Origin: Bacteroidales bacterium UBA4243
GTDB taxonomy: Bacteria > Bacteroidota > Bacteroidia > Bacteroidales > F082
Assembly (NCBI GenBank): GCA_002396205.1
Contig: DGXB01000100.1
Coordinates: 1-48,079, forward strand
Direction: 5' to 3'
Length of the DNA stretch: 48,079 bases
Shown: piece after piece, positions 7,997 through 17,310 of the stretch
Position numbering within the stretch: position 1 is the first letter of the stretch
Layout of the letters: each line of letters opens with the position of its first letter
Translations under genes and position numbers: made by a program
The notes under the pieces: generated by a model
What the model saw: only the letters and a program-made list of their open reading frames with translations
What the model was told of the DNA's origin: nothing
Database searches by the model: none

Positions 7997-9346
7997 ATGG
8001 AAGAAAAAAACAAACGCGATGGCTTCGGCTCGAAGCTCGGCATCATTGCCGCCGCTGCAGGCTCGGCCATCGGCTTGGGCAATATCTACCGCTTTCCCTG
8101 CGAGTTGGGCAACAACGGAGGTGCGGCTTTCCTGTTGGTTTACCTCATTGTGGTCGTCTTCCTCGGCATACCCGTGATGCTCTCCGAGCTGGTCATCGGG
8201 CGCCGTGGACAAAGCAACGCGGTGGGAGCTTTCAAGAAACTCGCACCCAAGTCAGCATGGCCGATTGTGGGCTATATTGGGGTATTGTGCGGCTTCATCA
8301 TCTTCGCTTTCTATTCCACCATCTCGGGTTGGACGCTCGAATACATTGTGAAGTCTGTCTCCAACTCCTTCCAAGGCAAGGACTTGGCTGCGATGGAACA
8401 AGACTTCTCCAACTTCCACGACATGGGCTGGCGCAACGTGATGGGGCAGGCCATCTTCATTTTCTTGACGGGTTTCGTGGTCTTTAAAGGCGTGCAAAAC
8501 GGCATCGAAAGATATGCCAAAATCCTGATGCCCGTGCTGCTGGTCATCTTGGTCATCTTGGGCGTTCGTTCTGCCACTTTGCCAGGTGCCAAAGACGGCC
8601 TTGTTTTTCTCTTCAAGCCTGATTTCTCGAAGATTACGGGTAAGGTGCTCATCAGTGCGTTGGGACAGGGCTTCTTCTCATTGAGCCTTGGCATGGGGGC
8701 ACTTATTACATATGGGTCTTACATCAAGAAGGACGACAACCTCACTTCCACGGCATTTTCGGTCGTGCTTTCCGATACTTTGATCGCGCTGTTGGCAGGT
8801 ATCGTCATCTTCCCGGCGGCCTTCTCGTTTGGCATCAACCCGCAAGCGGGCATGGGCCTCGTTTTCAATACGATACCGATGATTTTCAACCAGATGATGG
8901 GCGGCTATTGGTTCTGCATCATCTTCTTCGTGCTGTTGGCCATCGCCGCGCTGACGTCCACCATCTCGCTGCTTGAGGTGGTGGTGGCCTATCTCTCCGA
9001 GGAGTTGCATATCAAGCGGCAGTGGGCCACGGTGCTGGCTTGTGTCGCCACCATGCTGATCGGTTCCTTCGCTTCGTTGAGCCTAAAGAGCAATACGTCA
9101 CTTGCCTTTGGCGGCAGGACGGTCTTCGACTGGATGGACTTCATCTCGTCCAACATCCTGCTCCCGCTGGGCGGCCTACTCATTGTCCTCTTTGTGGGCT
9201 GGAGGTTAGGCAAGTCGCATTTCTTCGACGAGGTGACCAACAGCGGCAAGCTGAAATTGCCTTTGAAGAGGATTATTTTGTTCATCATCAGATATTTGGC
9301 TCCTTTGGCCATCATCGTTATTTTCATCAGTGGGTTGATTAAATAG
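7997..9346 (+). CDS. sodium-dependent symporter of the NSS/SNF family
   Basis: A 449-residue inner-membrane transporter with a LeuT fold and about 11-12 membrane helices, which couples sodium entry to uptake of an amino acid or similar small molecule. The first helix block GSAIGLGNIYRFP and the following NNGGAAFLLVYL are the family's hallmark sodium and substrate region. Further blocks are LGQGFFSLSLGMGALITYGSY (helix 6 region) and the pair of conserved helices around ALTSTISLLEV. Substrate specificity cannot be read from sequence. It probably shares a transcript with the helix-hairpin-helix gene 4 bp downstream. Confidence 0.93.
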   Translation: MEEKNKRDGFGSKLGIIAAAAGSAIGLGNIYRFPCELGNNGGAAFLLVYLIVVVFLGIPVMLSELVIGRRGQSNAVGAFKKLAPKSAWPIVGYIGVLCGFIIFAFYSTISGWTLEYIVKSVSNSFQGKDLAAMEQDFSNFHDMGWRNVMGQAIFIFLTGFVVFKGVQNGIERYAKILMPVLLVILVILGVRSATLPGAKDGLVFLFKPDFSKITGKVLISALGQGFFSLSLGMGALITYGSYIKKDDNLTSTAFSVVLSDTLIALLAGIVIFPAAFSFGINPQAGMGLVFNTIPMIFNQMMGGYWFCIIFFVLLAIAALTSTISLLEVVVAYLSEELHIKRQWATVLACVATMLIGSFASLSLKSNTSLAFGGRTVFDWMDFISSNILLPLGGLLIVLFVGWRLGKSHFFDEVTNSGKLKLPLKRIILFIIRYLAPLAIIVIFISGLIK

Positions 9347-9350
9347 CATC

Positions 9351-10271
9351 ATGGAACCGGTTCGTAAGTGGTTTTCGTTCAGCAAAGGCGAGCGGGTCGC
9401 CATCATCACGATAATGGCGGTCATCCTTGTCTTGATTTTGGCCTGCCTGTTTCGGCCTGCGCGAAAATCGCTGAGCGAAAGCACTTTGCATAATTTGGAC
9501 TCACTTTTGGCCTTGCGTCAGGCGGCTATCGAGGAAATGCAACAAAAACAAAGCGAGAATCCTCAAGAAGTGACAGAATTGCATCCTTTCCCGTTCAATC
9601 CCAACACTTTGACGGAAGATGAATGGCTCCAGATGGGCCTCACCGACCGTCAGGTGCGCGGCATCATGAACTATCGGGCCAAAGGCGGCAAGTTCTACTC
9701 GAAAAGCGATGTGGCCAAACTCTACACCATCAGTGAGGAAGAATATGCCCAATTGGAGCCGTTTATCGTGTTGCCGGAGGTCGGTGGTAGACCTTCAAGC
9801 AACAAAACAGCTTCGAAAAAGTCAGAAAACCAACCAGTTGAGGAAGAAACCAAGCCAAAGGAAAAGAAAGCCATTCCCATCGTCGACCTCAACACGGTGG
9901 ATTCGACCGCTTTGGTCGAGTTGCCGCAAATCGGAGGCTACACCGCTTCGCGCATTCTTGCGTTCCGCGACAAGTTGGGCGGCTTCATCGACAAGGAACA
10001 ATTGAGGGACGTGAAGGGTATGGATTCGGCACGCTTCAACGCTATCCAGCCGTATATAATAATAGGTGAGGCCGAGTTGCGCAAAATCGACGTCAACCGC
10101 GCGGATTTCAAGACCTTGGTCGGCCATCCATACCTCAACTACGAGCAGGTGAAGCGCATCGTCAACCAGCGCGAGAAGCGCGGCATGATCAAGAACTGGG
10201 CGCAGCTGCAAAGCCTTATCGAAAACGACGGCGAGGTGAACCCGCTGCTGGAGCATTATTTGAAGTATTGA
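9351..10271 (+). CDS. helix-hairpin-helix domain membrane protein
   Basis: A 306-residue protein with one N-terminal membrane helix (residues about 16-36, IITIMAVILVLILACLF) followed by a Glu/Gln-rich spacer. The rest carries ComEA-like helix-hairpin-helix units: FNPNTLTEDEWLQMGLTDRQ, VDLNTVDSTALVELPQIGG (residues about 180-240) and IDVNRADFKTLVGHPYLN (about 245-300). Such motifs bind DNA non-specifically. With a membrane anchor the family is often linked to DNA uptake, but Bacteroidota members are widespread and unproven. It follows the symporter by 4 bp, which suggests co-transcription. Confidence 0.85.
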   Translation: MEPVRKWFSFSKGERVAIITIMAVILVLILACLFRPARKSLSESTLHNLDSLLALRQAAIEEMQQKQSENPQEVTELHPFPFNPNTLTEDEWLQMGLTDRQVRGIMNYRAKGGKFYSKSDVAKLYTISEEEYAQLEPFIVLPEVGGRPSSNKTASKKSENQPVEEETKPKEKKAIPIVDLNTVDSTALVELPQIGGYTASRILAFRDKLGGFIDKEQLRDVKGMDSARFNAIQPYIIIGEAELRKIDVNRADFKTLVGHPYLNYEQVKRIVNQREKRGMIKNWAQLQSLIENDGEVNPLLEHYLKY

Positions 10272-10326
10272 ACAACAAGTTTACAAAATAACAGTAGAAA
10301 ACAAGCAATAACTAAATCACAATACG

Positions 10327-11268
10327 ATGAAAAACATTAGACTTTACACCCTGCTTGCGCTCCTGCTGATGGTGGGCGGCGTGACGATGCAAGGGCAGGC
10401 GCTGCGACACGCTTCCGATTTGTTTGATTGTCGGAAACCATGTGTCACTAATGCTATACAACAAAGGGATGATGGAGGTAGGGATTACGATTGGCTCTAT
10501 TATGACAACGGCATTTGCAGCGAGAATCTTGCCTATAGGCCTGAGAACATCCCGTTTTCGTGGGCGGTAATGTTCCCCGACAGTATGCTCCAATCCTATG
10601 CAGGCTATACCTTGAACAGGGTGGCTATGTATGAGAACCAATTCAATTCCGGGCATCTGTGGCTTAGCGTTTATTATGGGAACGACTATATGCCGCTCAC
10701 ATTGATGAGCCGCCAATGGGTAGCCGCAGATAATTTGATGGATTGGTGGGAGTATCCGTTGGATCAGCCTGTTGAAATAGATACGACGCAAAACCTTTGG
10801 ATAGTCTTCACCGAAGATGACTTCACCGAAACCTATTCGGCCACTTGTAGCTATAACGACAATCCCAATCCCAACGCCAGATGGGTGCAAACGGAAGCAA
10901 ATAAATGGGAGGACGTGGCAAGCTACAATCCATATTATTATGTGTATCTTCAATTTATGATTCGGGCCTATGTCACCAACGATTTTTTGGGTGTCGAGGA
11001 ACCTTTGGCATACGAGACAACCGATGTCTATCCCAACCCAGGCGGCAACACGCTCAACATCCGCACGGCCTTGCAAAACGCCCGCGTGGAGGTGTACGAC
11101 ACCAACGGCAGGCTCGTCAACAGCCAAGCTCTCACGGAGAACGTGACGGCGATTGATGCAACGGATTGGCCTTTGGGCGTTTATGTTTGGAAGGTTTATA
11201 CTTCGGTGGGCGGCCCTTCGGCGGGTTCAACAATCCTTAGAGAAACGGGGAAGTGGGTGAAGGAATAA
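10327..11268 (+). CDS. T9SS-sorted secreted protein, unknown passenger domain
   Basis: A 313-residue secreted protein. A signal peptide (LYTLLALLLMVGGVTMQGQ) is followed by a passenger domain of about 210 residues. The C-terminal sorting domain runs from VYPNPGGNTLNIRT to the end ETGKWVKE and includes NVTAIDATDW and GVYVWKVY. The passenger domain (FSWAVMFPDS, LNRVAMYE, LWLSVYYGND, LWIVFTE blocks) is a paralogue of the gene at 16285-17238 and looks like a beta-sandwich; no known enzyme motif is visible. It is the first cargo gene of the island and, unlike the others, has no three-box operator upstream and no adjacent same-strand regulator before it. Confidence 0.88.
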   Translation: MKNIRLYTLLALLLMVGGVTMQGQALRHASDLFDCRKPCVTNAIQQRDDGGRDYDWLYYDNGICSENLAYRPENIPFSWAVMFPDSMLQSYAGYTLNRVAMYENQFNSGHLWLSVYYGNDYMPLTLMSRQWVAADNLMDWWEYPLDQPVEIDTTQNLWIVFTEDDFTETYSATCSYNDNPNPNARWVQTEANKWEDVASYNPYYYVYLQFMIRAYVTNDFLGVEEPLAYETTDVYPNPGGNTLNIRTALQNARVEVYDTNGRLVNSQALTENVTAIDATDWPLGVYVWKVYTSVGGPSAGSTILRETGKWVKE

Positions 11269-11274
11269 GTTGAA

Positions 11275-12621
11275 TTATAAAAACATTGTCATCAAGACAG
11301 GCAGTAAAGTGGTTTCCTTGTCACGGCAATAATCCTTTGTATATACCAAGAATCGCTCTCCTATACGATCTGAGTATTTCTTGCAGAAAGCATCTAACGA
11401 AACATGACTCTTATAGCCTGACGATTTTATCTCTAAAGGCCATATCTTGGTGCCACGTGACAACAGGAAGTCAACCTCATAGTTGTGCTTGCCGCTTTCA
11501 GTAGGCCAAGTGTGGTAGAACAGCTTGTTTCCTTTGGCTGTCAGCATCTGCGCAACGATGTTCTCATAAACATAACCCAGATTTGCCGGCAACTTGTCAC
11601 TCAGCAGTTTTTCGTAAATCACATTCTCTGTAACATCCTTGTCCCAGAATGCTAGTGTCACAAACAGGCCGGTATCGCCCACAAACATTTTGTACTGGCT
11701 CATGTCGCAATTCAAAGACAAGCCTACATTGGGGTCGTTTGAGTGGTAAGCAAAATTCACCGTCATACTGTCGCGCATCTTCTCTAACACCTCATCCAGG
11801 TTTTTGCGTTCGCTGTCGTTCAGCACGCTCCCTACTTGATAACGTGAGGCATTTTTGCTCAACTCAGACGGGATGGCGCGGAATAGACGTGAAGCGCGGA
11901 CAGAAGGATCAATCTTAAGGAAGTCTTCCAGATACAGGTTGATTATTTTACGCTTCTCTTTGTCGACACGGCTCAAATTGTTCGTGTTGAGATATTCGTT
12001 CACAGCTTGAGGCATTCCACCTATCAGCATATACAGCCTAAAGTCACGCATTGACTTGCGGAGAGCCTGCTCTAACGGCATTCTTTTTTCGTAGAATTGG
12101 TTTAATAGAGGCACGGTGGCTTCGTCGCCTAAAGCCCAACGGAACTCCTCGTAGTCCATCGGATACATTTCGATGCTGGTTTCTTCGCTCGGAATGATAA
12201 TATTCTCTGTATTCTTTCTGATTGAAATGAGAGAATCAGTCTCAATGTAGTCATAGCGATGGTCTTTTACCAGCGTCTTGATGGCCTGACGAGCCAGAGG
12301 ACACTCCTGCACCTCATCGAAGATGATGACAGACTTACGGTTTTCAAGCACTACATTGTAGATGGCTTGGAGTCGAAGGAAAATGTAATTCAAGTCCATC
12401 AAGTCATTGAAAAGCGACTTCACCTCCAGCGATGCTTCCGAAAAATCAACCAGCATATACGATTTGTATTCGTTACGAGCGAACTCCTCAACAATGGTTG
12501 ACTTCCCGATACGTCGCGCCCCTTTCACCAAAATGGCACTCTTTCCGTCCTCTTCTTGTTTCCATTCCAATAATTTGCTATAAATCTTACGTTTAAACAC
12601 TCTTTTTTCTTTCATAATCAT
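11275..12621 (-). CDS. AAA family ATPase with DUF4143 nuclease-like C-terminus
   Basis: A 448-residue cytoplasmic protein. Walker A is GARRIGKST (residues about 33-41) and Walker B is VIIFDEVQ (about 98-105). The middle has the family's MYPMDYEEFRWAL and LYMLIGGMPQAVNEYL blocks. The DUF4143 end carries a PD-(D/E)XK-like signature, EVDFLL followed by PLEIKSSG. Such proteins are frequent, laterally mobile genes of unproven role, sometimes suggested to act in DNA or defence functions. It is transcribed against the surrounding island, converging on the cargo gene at 10327 with only 6 bp between stops. ATG 12615 is an alternative start two codons downstream. Confidence 0.9.
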   Translation of the reverse strand: MIMKEKRVFKRKIYSKLLEWKQEEDGKSAILVKGARRIGKSTIVEEFARNEYKSYMLVDFSEASLEVKSLFNDLMDLNYIFLRLQAIYNVVLENRKSVIIFDEVQECPLARQAIKTLVKDHRYDYIETDSLISIRKNTENIIIPSEETSIEMYPMDYEEFRWALGDEATVPLLNQFYEKRMPLEQALRKSMRDFRLYMLIGGMPQAVNEYLNTNNLSRVDKEKRKIINLYLEDFLKIDPSVRASRLFRAIPSELSKNASRYQVGSVLNDSERKNLDEVLEKMRDSMTVNFAYHSNDPNVGLSLNCDMSQYKMFVGDTGLFVTLAFWDKDVTENVIYEKLLSDKLPANLGYVYENIVAQMLTAKGNKLFYHTWPTESGKHNYEVDFLLSRGTKIWPLEIKSSGYKSHVSLDAFCKKYSDRIGERFLVYTKDYCRDKETTLLPVLMTMFL

Positions 12622-12635
12622 TTTTTCTTATGCTG

Positions 12636-12643
12636 CAAAAATA
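12636..12643 (-). promoter_or_regulatory. -7 element of the AAA ATPase gene
   Basis: TATTTTTG on the minus strand, 14 bases upstream of the ATG at 12621. The gap to the divergent regulator gene at 12804 is AT-rich and probably holds both promoters. Confidence 0.6.
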
Positions 12644-12790
12644 CATATAATTCCAAATCCTCACAAATTAATCTTCTGTTTTATTCCAAAATCTCATAAT
12701 TATAGACTTTAAAAAATTCCATTTCCTCAAAATTCATCTTGGTTTTCTGGCTTTTTAATACCTCGTAGATTACAATTTGCATATAATTCT

Positions 12791-12798
12791 TATTTTTG
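12791..12798 (+). promoter_or_regulatory. -7 element of TPR-HTH regulator 1
   Basis: TATTTTTG lies 5 bases before the ATG at 12804, so the message is predicted to be leaderless. The sequence TTCTTATTTTTGCAGCCATG is identical in front of regulator 4 (ATG 42250). Confidence 0.65.
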
Positions 12799-12803
12799 CA
12801 GCC

Positions 12804-14462
12804 ATGAAGCCATGGTTGCACATACTATTGTCATGTTTCCTTTTGGTAGCCTGCGCCAAACACGAAGCGCCGCCGCCCGAAGAGGACATGCTCTATCGCG
12901 TAGAGTGCTTCCTTCAGCAAAAGCCCGACAGTGCCATACAAATCCTTGATACATTGGATGTTTCGGTGCTTTCGGAGAAGGAACGGGCGCATTATTGCTT
13001 GTTGCGTGCATTGCTTGTCAACAACAGGAAACAATATGGCGCGGAGCTTGATTCGTTGCTAAAAGTGGCCGAAAACCAGTTCGTAGGTGGCAACGACAAG
13101 TATTACGAGGCTTGGACCTATTGGCTTATGGCCAACAAGGCAACAAACATGCAGCAACCCAAACAGATCTCGCTCGATGCCATACTGAAAGCCAAGCAAA
13201 GCATCGAAGAATGTCGTCATGTGGACAAACGCTTGGTGCAGTTCTCGACAAAATCCACCGATGAGCAGACGGTGATTGACGATCTCACACATTTCATCTA
13301 CCTTGAACTCGGCATGACCTATACCGCATCAGTTTACTTTGCAGATGCCATCCCTCCTTTGCGGCTTGCCGATGCCTACTTTGCCAAGAAGGAAGACCAC
13401 TTCAACAGGGAGAGTTCGTCGACTTCGCTTGCCTATTCTTATCTTCTTATGCAGGAATTCGACAGCAGCCTGGTCTATTTCCAGAATGCGCTGCTTTCAG
13501 CCGAAGCCCTTGGCTATGCCGATGATGTGGCAGACATGCATCATAGTATTGCAGGCTATTACAATTTCAGGGTTAGCGGGAATCATTATGCGTCGGAAGA
13601 GGAACGCCAAAGTTTTCTCGACAAAGCCATTGAAGAGACTTATGCAGGCTTTGCTTGCTTGACTGACACTGCGGATTATGGTTATGGCTACGTCAAGCAG
13701 TTGTTGCTTGAAGGACTCTCGGAGACATTTTACAATATGAAGCAATACGATTCTTGCCTCTATTATGGGGAGCAGGCCATCGAAGTGGCACAGGCCAACG
13801 ACAGGCTGTTTGAGGATTATGCGCTTTACAAACGGCTTTATGAGTCGTGCAAGGCCTTGGGCGATGAGAAAAAAGCGGTCGTTTTTGCCGACATGATGCA
13901 CGCCATGGAGCATCCCGAAGCGCACATGAAGGACATGGCCGAGGTGAAAGACGAATTCGAGAAGCAAGAGGAGCTGCAGCAACAGGAAGTGTTGCACCAA
14001 CGGAAGAGCAACCGACTTTATTGGATGCTGGCCGTGTCGTTGGCAGGCTTGCTGCTCTTGGGTGCGTTTGTCTATGTCTATAGGCGCAAAAAAGAGACCG
14101 AAACCAACCAACTCCAAGAAGCCCAACACCAGTTGAAATCCGACTTGGAGACTGCCGAACAACATTCGCAAGACTTGTTGCTCAAGCGGGCGAATGTCAT
14201 CTACAAGTCGGTGGAAAAAGACAAATTGAGGCGCATCATGGCCGAGTTTGAGGCTGCCTATCCCCAAGCCTTGGGCAAACTTAAATCGGCCTATCCCGAC
14301 CTCAACGAAAACGAGCGCACGGTGGCCGTGCTCAACTTCTTGGGCTTCCGCATCAAGGAGGAGGCCACGCTGCTCAATCTGAGCGAAAACACGGTGATGA
14401 AATACCGCTCCAACCTGAAAAAAACGACGGGTTCCGACCCGATTTCAGCGTTTTTGGACTGA
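12804..14462 (+). CDS. membrane TPR regulator with LuxR-type HTH, paralogue 1
   Basis: A 552-residue protein of a four-member family in this window. MKPWLHILLSCFLL plus lipobox LVAC is a lipoprotein-type signal, followed by the shared block KHEAPPPEEDMLYRVEC. Residues about 30-390 are TPR-like helical repeats predicted in the periplasm. One membrane helix lies at about 404-426 (YWMLAVSLAGLLLLGAFVYVY), then a coiled coil. The C-terminal LuxR/GerE-like HTH (about 499-547) contains LNENERTVAVLNFLGF and LLNLSENTVMKYRSNLKK. I infer a one-component membrane sensor and transcription factor. It lies directly upstream of operator A and two T9SS cargo genes. The start was chosen from the promoter; the open frame continues 9 codons upstream into the promoter. 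Confidence 0.85.
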   Translation: MKPWLHILLSCFLLVACAKHEAPPPEEDMLYRVECFLQQKPDSAIQILDTLDVSVLSEKERAHYCLLRALLVNNRKQYGAELDSLLKVAENQFVGGNDKYYEAWTYWLMANKATNMQQPKQISLDAILKAKQSIEECRHVDKRLVQFSTKSTDEQTVIDDLTHFIYLELGMTYTASVYFADAIPPLRLADAYFAKKEDHFNRESSSTSLAYSYLLMQEFDSSLVYFQNALLSAEALGYADDVADMHHSIAGYYNFRVSGNHYASEEERQSFLDKAIEETYAGFACLTDTADYGYGYVKQLLLEGLSETFYNMKQYDSCLYYGEQAIEVAQANDRLFEDYALYKRLYESCKALGDEKKAVVFADMMHAMEHPEAHMKDMAEVKDEFEKQEELQQQEVLHQRKSNRLYWMLAVSLAGLLLLGAFVYVYRRKKETETNQLQEAQHQLKSDLETAEQHSQDLLLKRANVIYKSVEKDKLRRIMAEFEAAYPQALGKLKSAYPDLNENERTVAVLNFLGFRIKEEATLLNLSENTVMKYRSNLKKTTGSDPISAFLD

Positions 14463-14575
14463 AAAAATCTGTACTCAAATGGTGCTAACTATTTGATTGT
14501 CAATATTGGTTATTGAGAAAAATCTGTAGTCGGCCTTTTCCATTGGTTTTTTGGCAGTTTTTTGTTATAGTTTTG
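14463..14575 (+). promoter_or_regulatory. operator-promoter element A (three boxes plus -7)
   Basis: It starts at the base after the regulator 1 stop codon. Box 1 is CTGTA at 14469-14473 within AAAAAATCTGTAC. Box 2 is TTGATTGTCAATATT at 14493-14507, with inverted TTGA/TCAA arms. Box 3 is CTGTA at 14524-14528 within AAAAATCTGTAGTCGGCC. The -7 element TAGTTTTG is at 14568-14575. The box 1-box 3 spacing is 55 bases, and 39 bases separate box 3 from the -7. The same design recurs in elements B to E. It drives the cargo genes at 14748 and 16285. Confidence 0.75.
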
Positions 14576-14580
14576 CAGTG

Positions 14581-14705
14581 ACACGCATCGCGTCATTGCG
14601 TTCGACACGCATCGCGTCATTGCGAGGAGGCACGACGAAGCAATCCAGGGAACAAGTTTTCCGAAAACCAATAGTCTGGACTGCTTCGTGCCTCGCAGTG
14701 ACGAC
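14581..14705. repeat. dispersed palindromic repeat, copy 2, in a predicted 5' leader
   Basis: A tandem CGCATCGCGTCATTGCG is followed by the full inverted unit: left half GTCATTGCGAGGAGGCACGA, right half TCGTGCCTCGCAGTGACG, with GTTTTCCGAAAACCAATAGT between. It lies between promoter A and the ATG at 14748, so it would be transcribed as a long hairpin in the cargo mRNA leader. Confidence 0.85.
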
Positions 14706-14747
14706 AAGCGACGACAAGAAAACAAGTAACAATAAAAAAACTGTACA

Positions 14748-16280
14748 ATGAAAACACCAAGACTTTACGCTTTGCTTGCGCTCCTGCTGATGGCGGGAGG
14801 AGTGACAGTGCAAGCGCAAGAGTATCCCTCGGAACTCACTACGATTTACGAATCTGATTCCGTTTGGTTCAACACCATAAGGAATTATAACGATAAGACT
14901 TTTTTGGCTTTTGGCGGAAACCAAGAAGAGAATTGTAAGGTGCTGAAAATGGCTTATAATGGCGATATACTTGCCGAGGCCCCTATCCCTTACAAGATGA
15001 GCCAATGGAGGCATGGCGGCTTTTACAACGGCAAGTTCCGCTATGCCAAGTTTCGGGTGGATGACAACGACACCTTGCCCATGCTTTGTGTGATTGAACT
15101 GGATCCCGAAGACTTGTCGTGGACCTATTATCCATGTCAATGGGAATGCCTCGACTTCAACCATCCTGACAATTCTTTTCTCTACTCCGAAATGGTTCAT
15201 TCCGTGTTCTCAAAGGACGGTAGTTTGTTGATTTCCTATCCTGTTGACAGCGTTTGGTCTGTCAACGACAGGGAAGCCATGCATTTGGTCAAGTTTGACA
15301 GCCAAGGCAACTTTGTGAGAGAGCGGATTTTCGATTCCATACCCTTCTCTTTGACGAACCAGTTTTTCTCAGCCCCCGACTCATTGGGTTGTCGCATTAT
15401 TTTGAGGGAGCCCGGGCCATACAAAGTTAATTGTTACACATTGGACGAAGACCTCAACACGATTGCCGTAGTGGAAGACGCGGGGAAGGTCTACGAGTCG
15501 CATCCCTACATCAGCGGGTGGATAGGCAATTTCGAGTGTCCTCACTTTGTCCGACTTAATCCTTACAACGGGTTGACTTATTCAATTGGATGTGAAGGCC
15601 CTTTGAGCAAAGATGATGCAAAGGCGGACAACAAGTCAAGAAGCGATTTGGATGTCTTCATGAGGGTCTTCGACGAGGAGTTTGCCGTGTTGAATTGGGA
15701 TTGGGGCATCATCAACCCTAGGATGAACGACGAAGGTTATGGCATGGCTTTCAGTCCCGAAGGCACCGTGTATATGATGGGTTGGATGGACGTCAGCTTT
15801 GCTGGCAGCAATATCAATGATAATTTGTATGTGGCCCAAACGGATGAGTTCCTGAACAAACAGCATGAGATTTATTTCAAACCCACGGGTTATCATGTTA
15901 TCCCCAATACTATCGAATTTTGTCCCGATGGAGGTTGCCTCGTTTCAGCAACTCGTATGAATACCGTCACGGGCTATCGCGACTATTGCATCTACAAAAT
16001 CACGCCGGAGGATTTCGTGAGTGTCGAGGAAGCCCATTTGCATGGACTCGCTGTGGCCACAGCTTATCCCAATCCAGGTGGTAGCACGCTCAATATTCGC
16101 ACCACAATGCCAAACGCCCGCGTGGAGGTGTACGACATGAACGGAAGACTCATCCATAGTCAAGCCATTACGGAGAACGTGACGGCAATTGATGCAACGG
16201 ATTGGGTCAATGGCGTTTATGTTTGGAAGGTTTATACAGGCAACAAAGAAGTTGAAAACGGAAAATGGATAAAACAATAA
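14748..16280 (+). CDS. T9SS-sorted secreted protein, 510 residues
   Basis: Signal peptide LYALLALLLMAGGVTVQAQ, then a passenger domain of about 410 residues and a sorting domain from AYPNPGGSTLNIRT to the end ENGKWIKQ. The passenger has no recognised catalytic motif. Blocks such as LVKFDSQGNFVRERIF, SAPDSLGCRIILREPG, LNPYNGLTYSI and FSPEGTVYMMGWMDV suggest a beta-propeller-like fold. It is clearly paralogous to the cargo gene at 44079 (shared SDSLGCR, NPFNGK/NPYNGL and FSPDGT/FSPEGT blocks), which also follows a TPR-HTH regulator. It is the first gene of operon A, with a long leader containing the dispersed repeat. Confidence 0.88.
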   Translation: MKTPRLYALLALLLMAGGVTVQAQEYPSELTTIYESDSVWFNTIRNYNDKTFLAFGGNQEENCKVLKMAYNGDILAEAPIPYKMSQWRHGGFYNGKFRYAKFRVDDNDTLPMLCVIELDPEDLSWTYYPCQWECLDFNHPDNSFLYSEMVHSVFSKDGSLLISYPVDSVWSVNDREAMHLVKFDSQGNFVRERIFDSIPFSLTNQFFSAPDSLGCRIILREPGPYKVNCYTLDEDLNTIAVVEDAGKVYESHPYISGWIGNFECPHFVRLNPYNGLTYSIGCEGPLSKDDAKADNKSRSDLDVFMRVFDEEFAVLNWDWGIINPRMNDEGYGMAFSPEGTVYMMGWMDVSFAGSNINDNLYVAQTDEFLNKQHEIYFKPTGYHVIPNTIEFCPDGGCLVSATRMNTVTGYRDYCIYKITPEDFVSVEEAHLHGLAVATAYPNPGGSTLNIRTTMPNARVEVYDMNGRLIHSQAITENVTAIDATDWVNGVYVWKVYTGNKEVENGKWIKQ

Positions 16281-16284
16281 TAAG

Positions 16285-17238
16285 ATGAAAACAACAAAAT
16301 TTTTCTCCCTGCTTGCGTTCCTGCTGATGGCGGGAGGAGCGACGATGCTAGCCCAGGAACAATGCAACATGGATGAGCCAACTAACCTGTTTGCGTGCCA
16401 TAAGGCGCCTGATGCTCTTCCTTTCAAACAGCCAACTGTCGTTTCCGTACAAGATGCCTGGCTTCATTATGGCAACGAAGTGTATGGCAGCAACCTTGCC
16501 TATAACCCTTATGAGATTCCTTTCTCATGGGCGGTGTCGTTCCCGCCTTCTGTCCTGCAGTCCTACGACGGGTTCACCTTGACCCGAGTGGCCTTGTATG
16601 AAAACTATTATATCATGGGAAACTTGATCTTGGGGGTTTACTATGGCAACGAGTTCATGCCTCTTACCTTGCTTGACGAGCAGGTCTTTGCTCCGACAGG
16701 CAACGAAGGCCTTACCGATATTGTCTTGGACAACCCCGTTGAACTTGATATTACAAAGCATCTGTGGATTGTCTTCTCCGAGACCGACATGACAGAGACC
16801 TATTCGGCTGCGTTTAGTTACGACGACAACCCCGATCCCAATGCCCGTTGGGTGCAAATGGAGGAAAACAAGTGGGCTGATGTCGCCACTTATGGGCCGT
16901 TTGAACAACTTCAGTTCATGATTTGGGCCTATGTCACCGATGACCCTTTGGGTGTGGAAGAATCCATAACTCAGACGTCGCAAAGCGTTTATCCCAACCC
17001 AGGCGGCAACACGCTCAACATCCGCACGTCTTTGCAGAACGCCCGCATAGAGGTGTACGACATGAACGGCAGGCTCGTCCACAGCCAAGCCTTCACGCAG
17101 AACGTGACAGCGATTGATGCAACGGATTGGCCTTTGGGCGTTTATGTTTGGAAGGTATATGTAGGCGGCCCTTCGACAGACTCAGGGACCTTTGGCTCAG
17201 GGAAATTGGCGGAGACGGGGAAGTGGGTGAAGGAATAA
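16285..17238 (+). CDS. T9SS-sorted secreted protein, paralogue of the 10327 gene
   Basis: 317 residues: signal peptide FFSLLAFLLMAGGATMLAQ, a passenger domain of about 215 residues, and a sorting domain from VYPNPGGNTLNIRTSL through NVTAIDATDWPLGVYVWKVY to ETGKWVKE. The passenger matches the protein at 10327-11268 along its whole length (PFSWAVSFPPSVLQSYDGFTL, LILGVYYGNEFMPLTLL, LWIVFSETDMTETYSA), so one arose by duplication. It starts 4 bp after the previous cargo gene and is surely co-transcribed from promoter A. The function of the passenger is unknown. Confidence 0.88.
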   Translation: MKTTKFFSLLAFLLMAGGATMLAQEQCNMDEPTNLFACHKAPDALPFKQPTVVSVQDAWLHYGNEVYGSNLAYNPYEIPFSWAVSFPPSVLQSYDGFTLTRVALYENYYIMGNLILGVYYGNEFMPLTLLDEQVFAPTGNEGLTDIVLDNPVELDITKHLWIVFSETDMTETYSAAFSYDDNPDPNARWVQMEENKWADVATYGPFEQLQFMIWAYVTDDPLGVEESITQTSQSVYPNPGGNTLNIRTSLQNARIEVYDMNGRLVHSQAFTQNVTAIDATDWPLGVYVWKVYVGGPSTDSGTFGSGKLAETGKWVKE

Positions 17239-17310
17239 AGAAAGCTTAAAAGTCATCGAAAGCCTAACCAATCCCAATGGCGACAAGAAGATGGTTGGGC
17301 TCTTGATGTT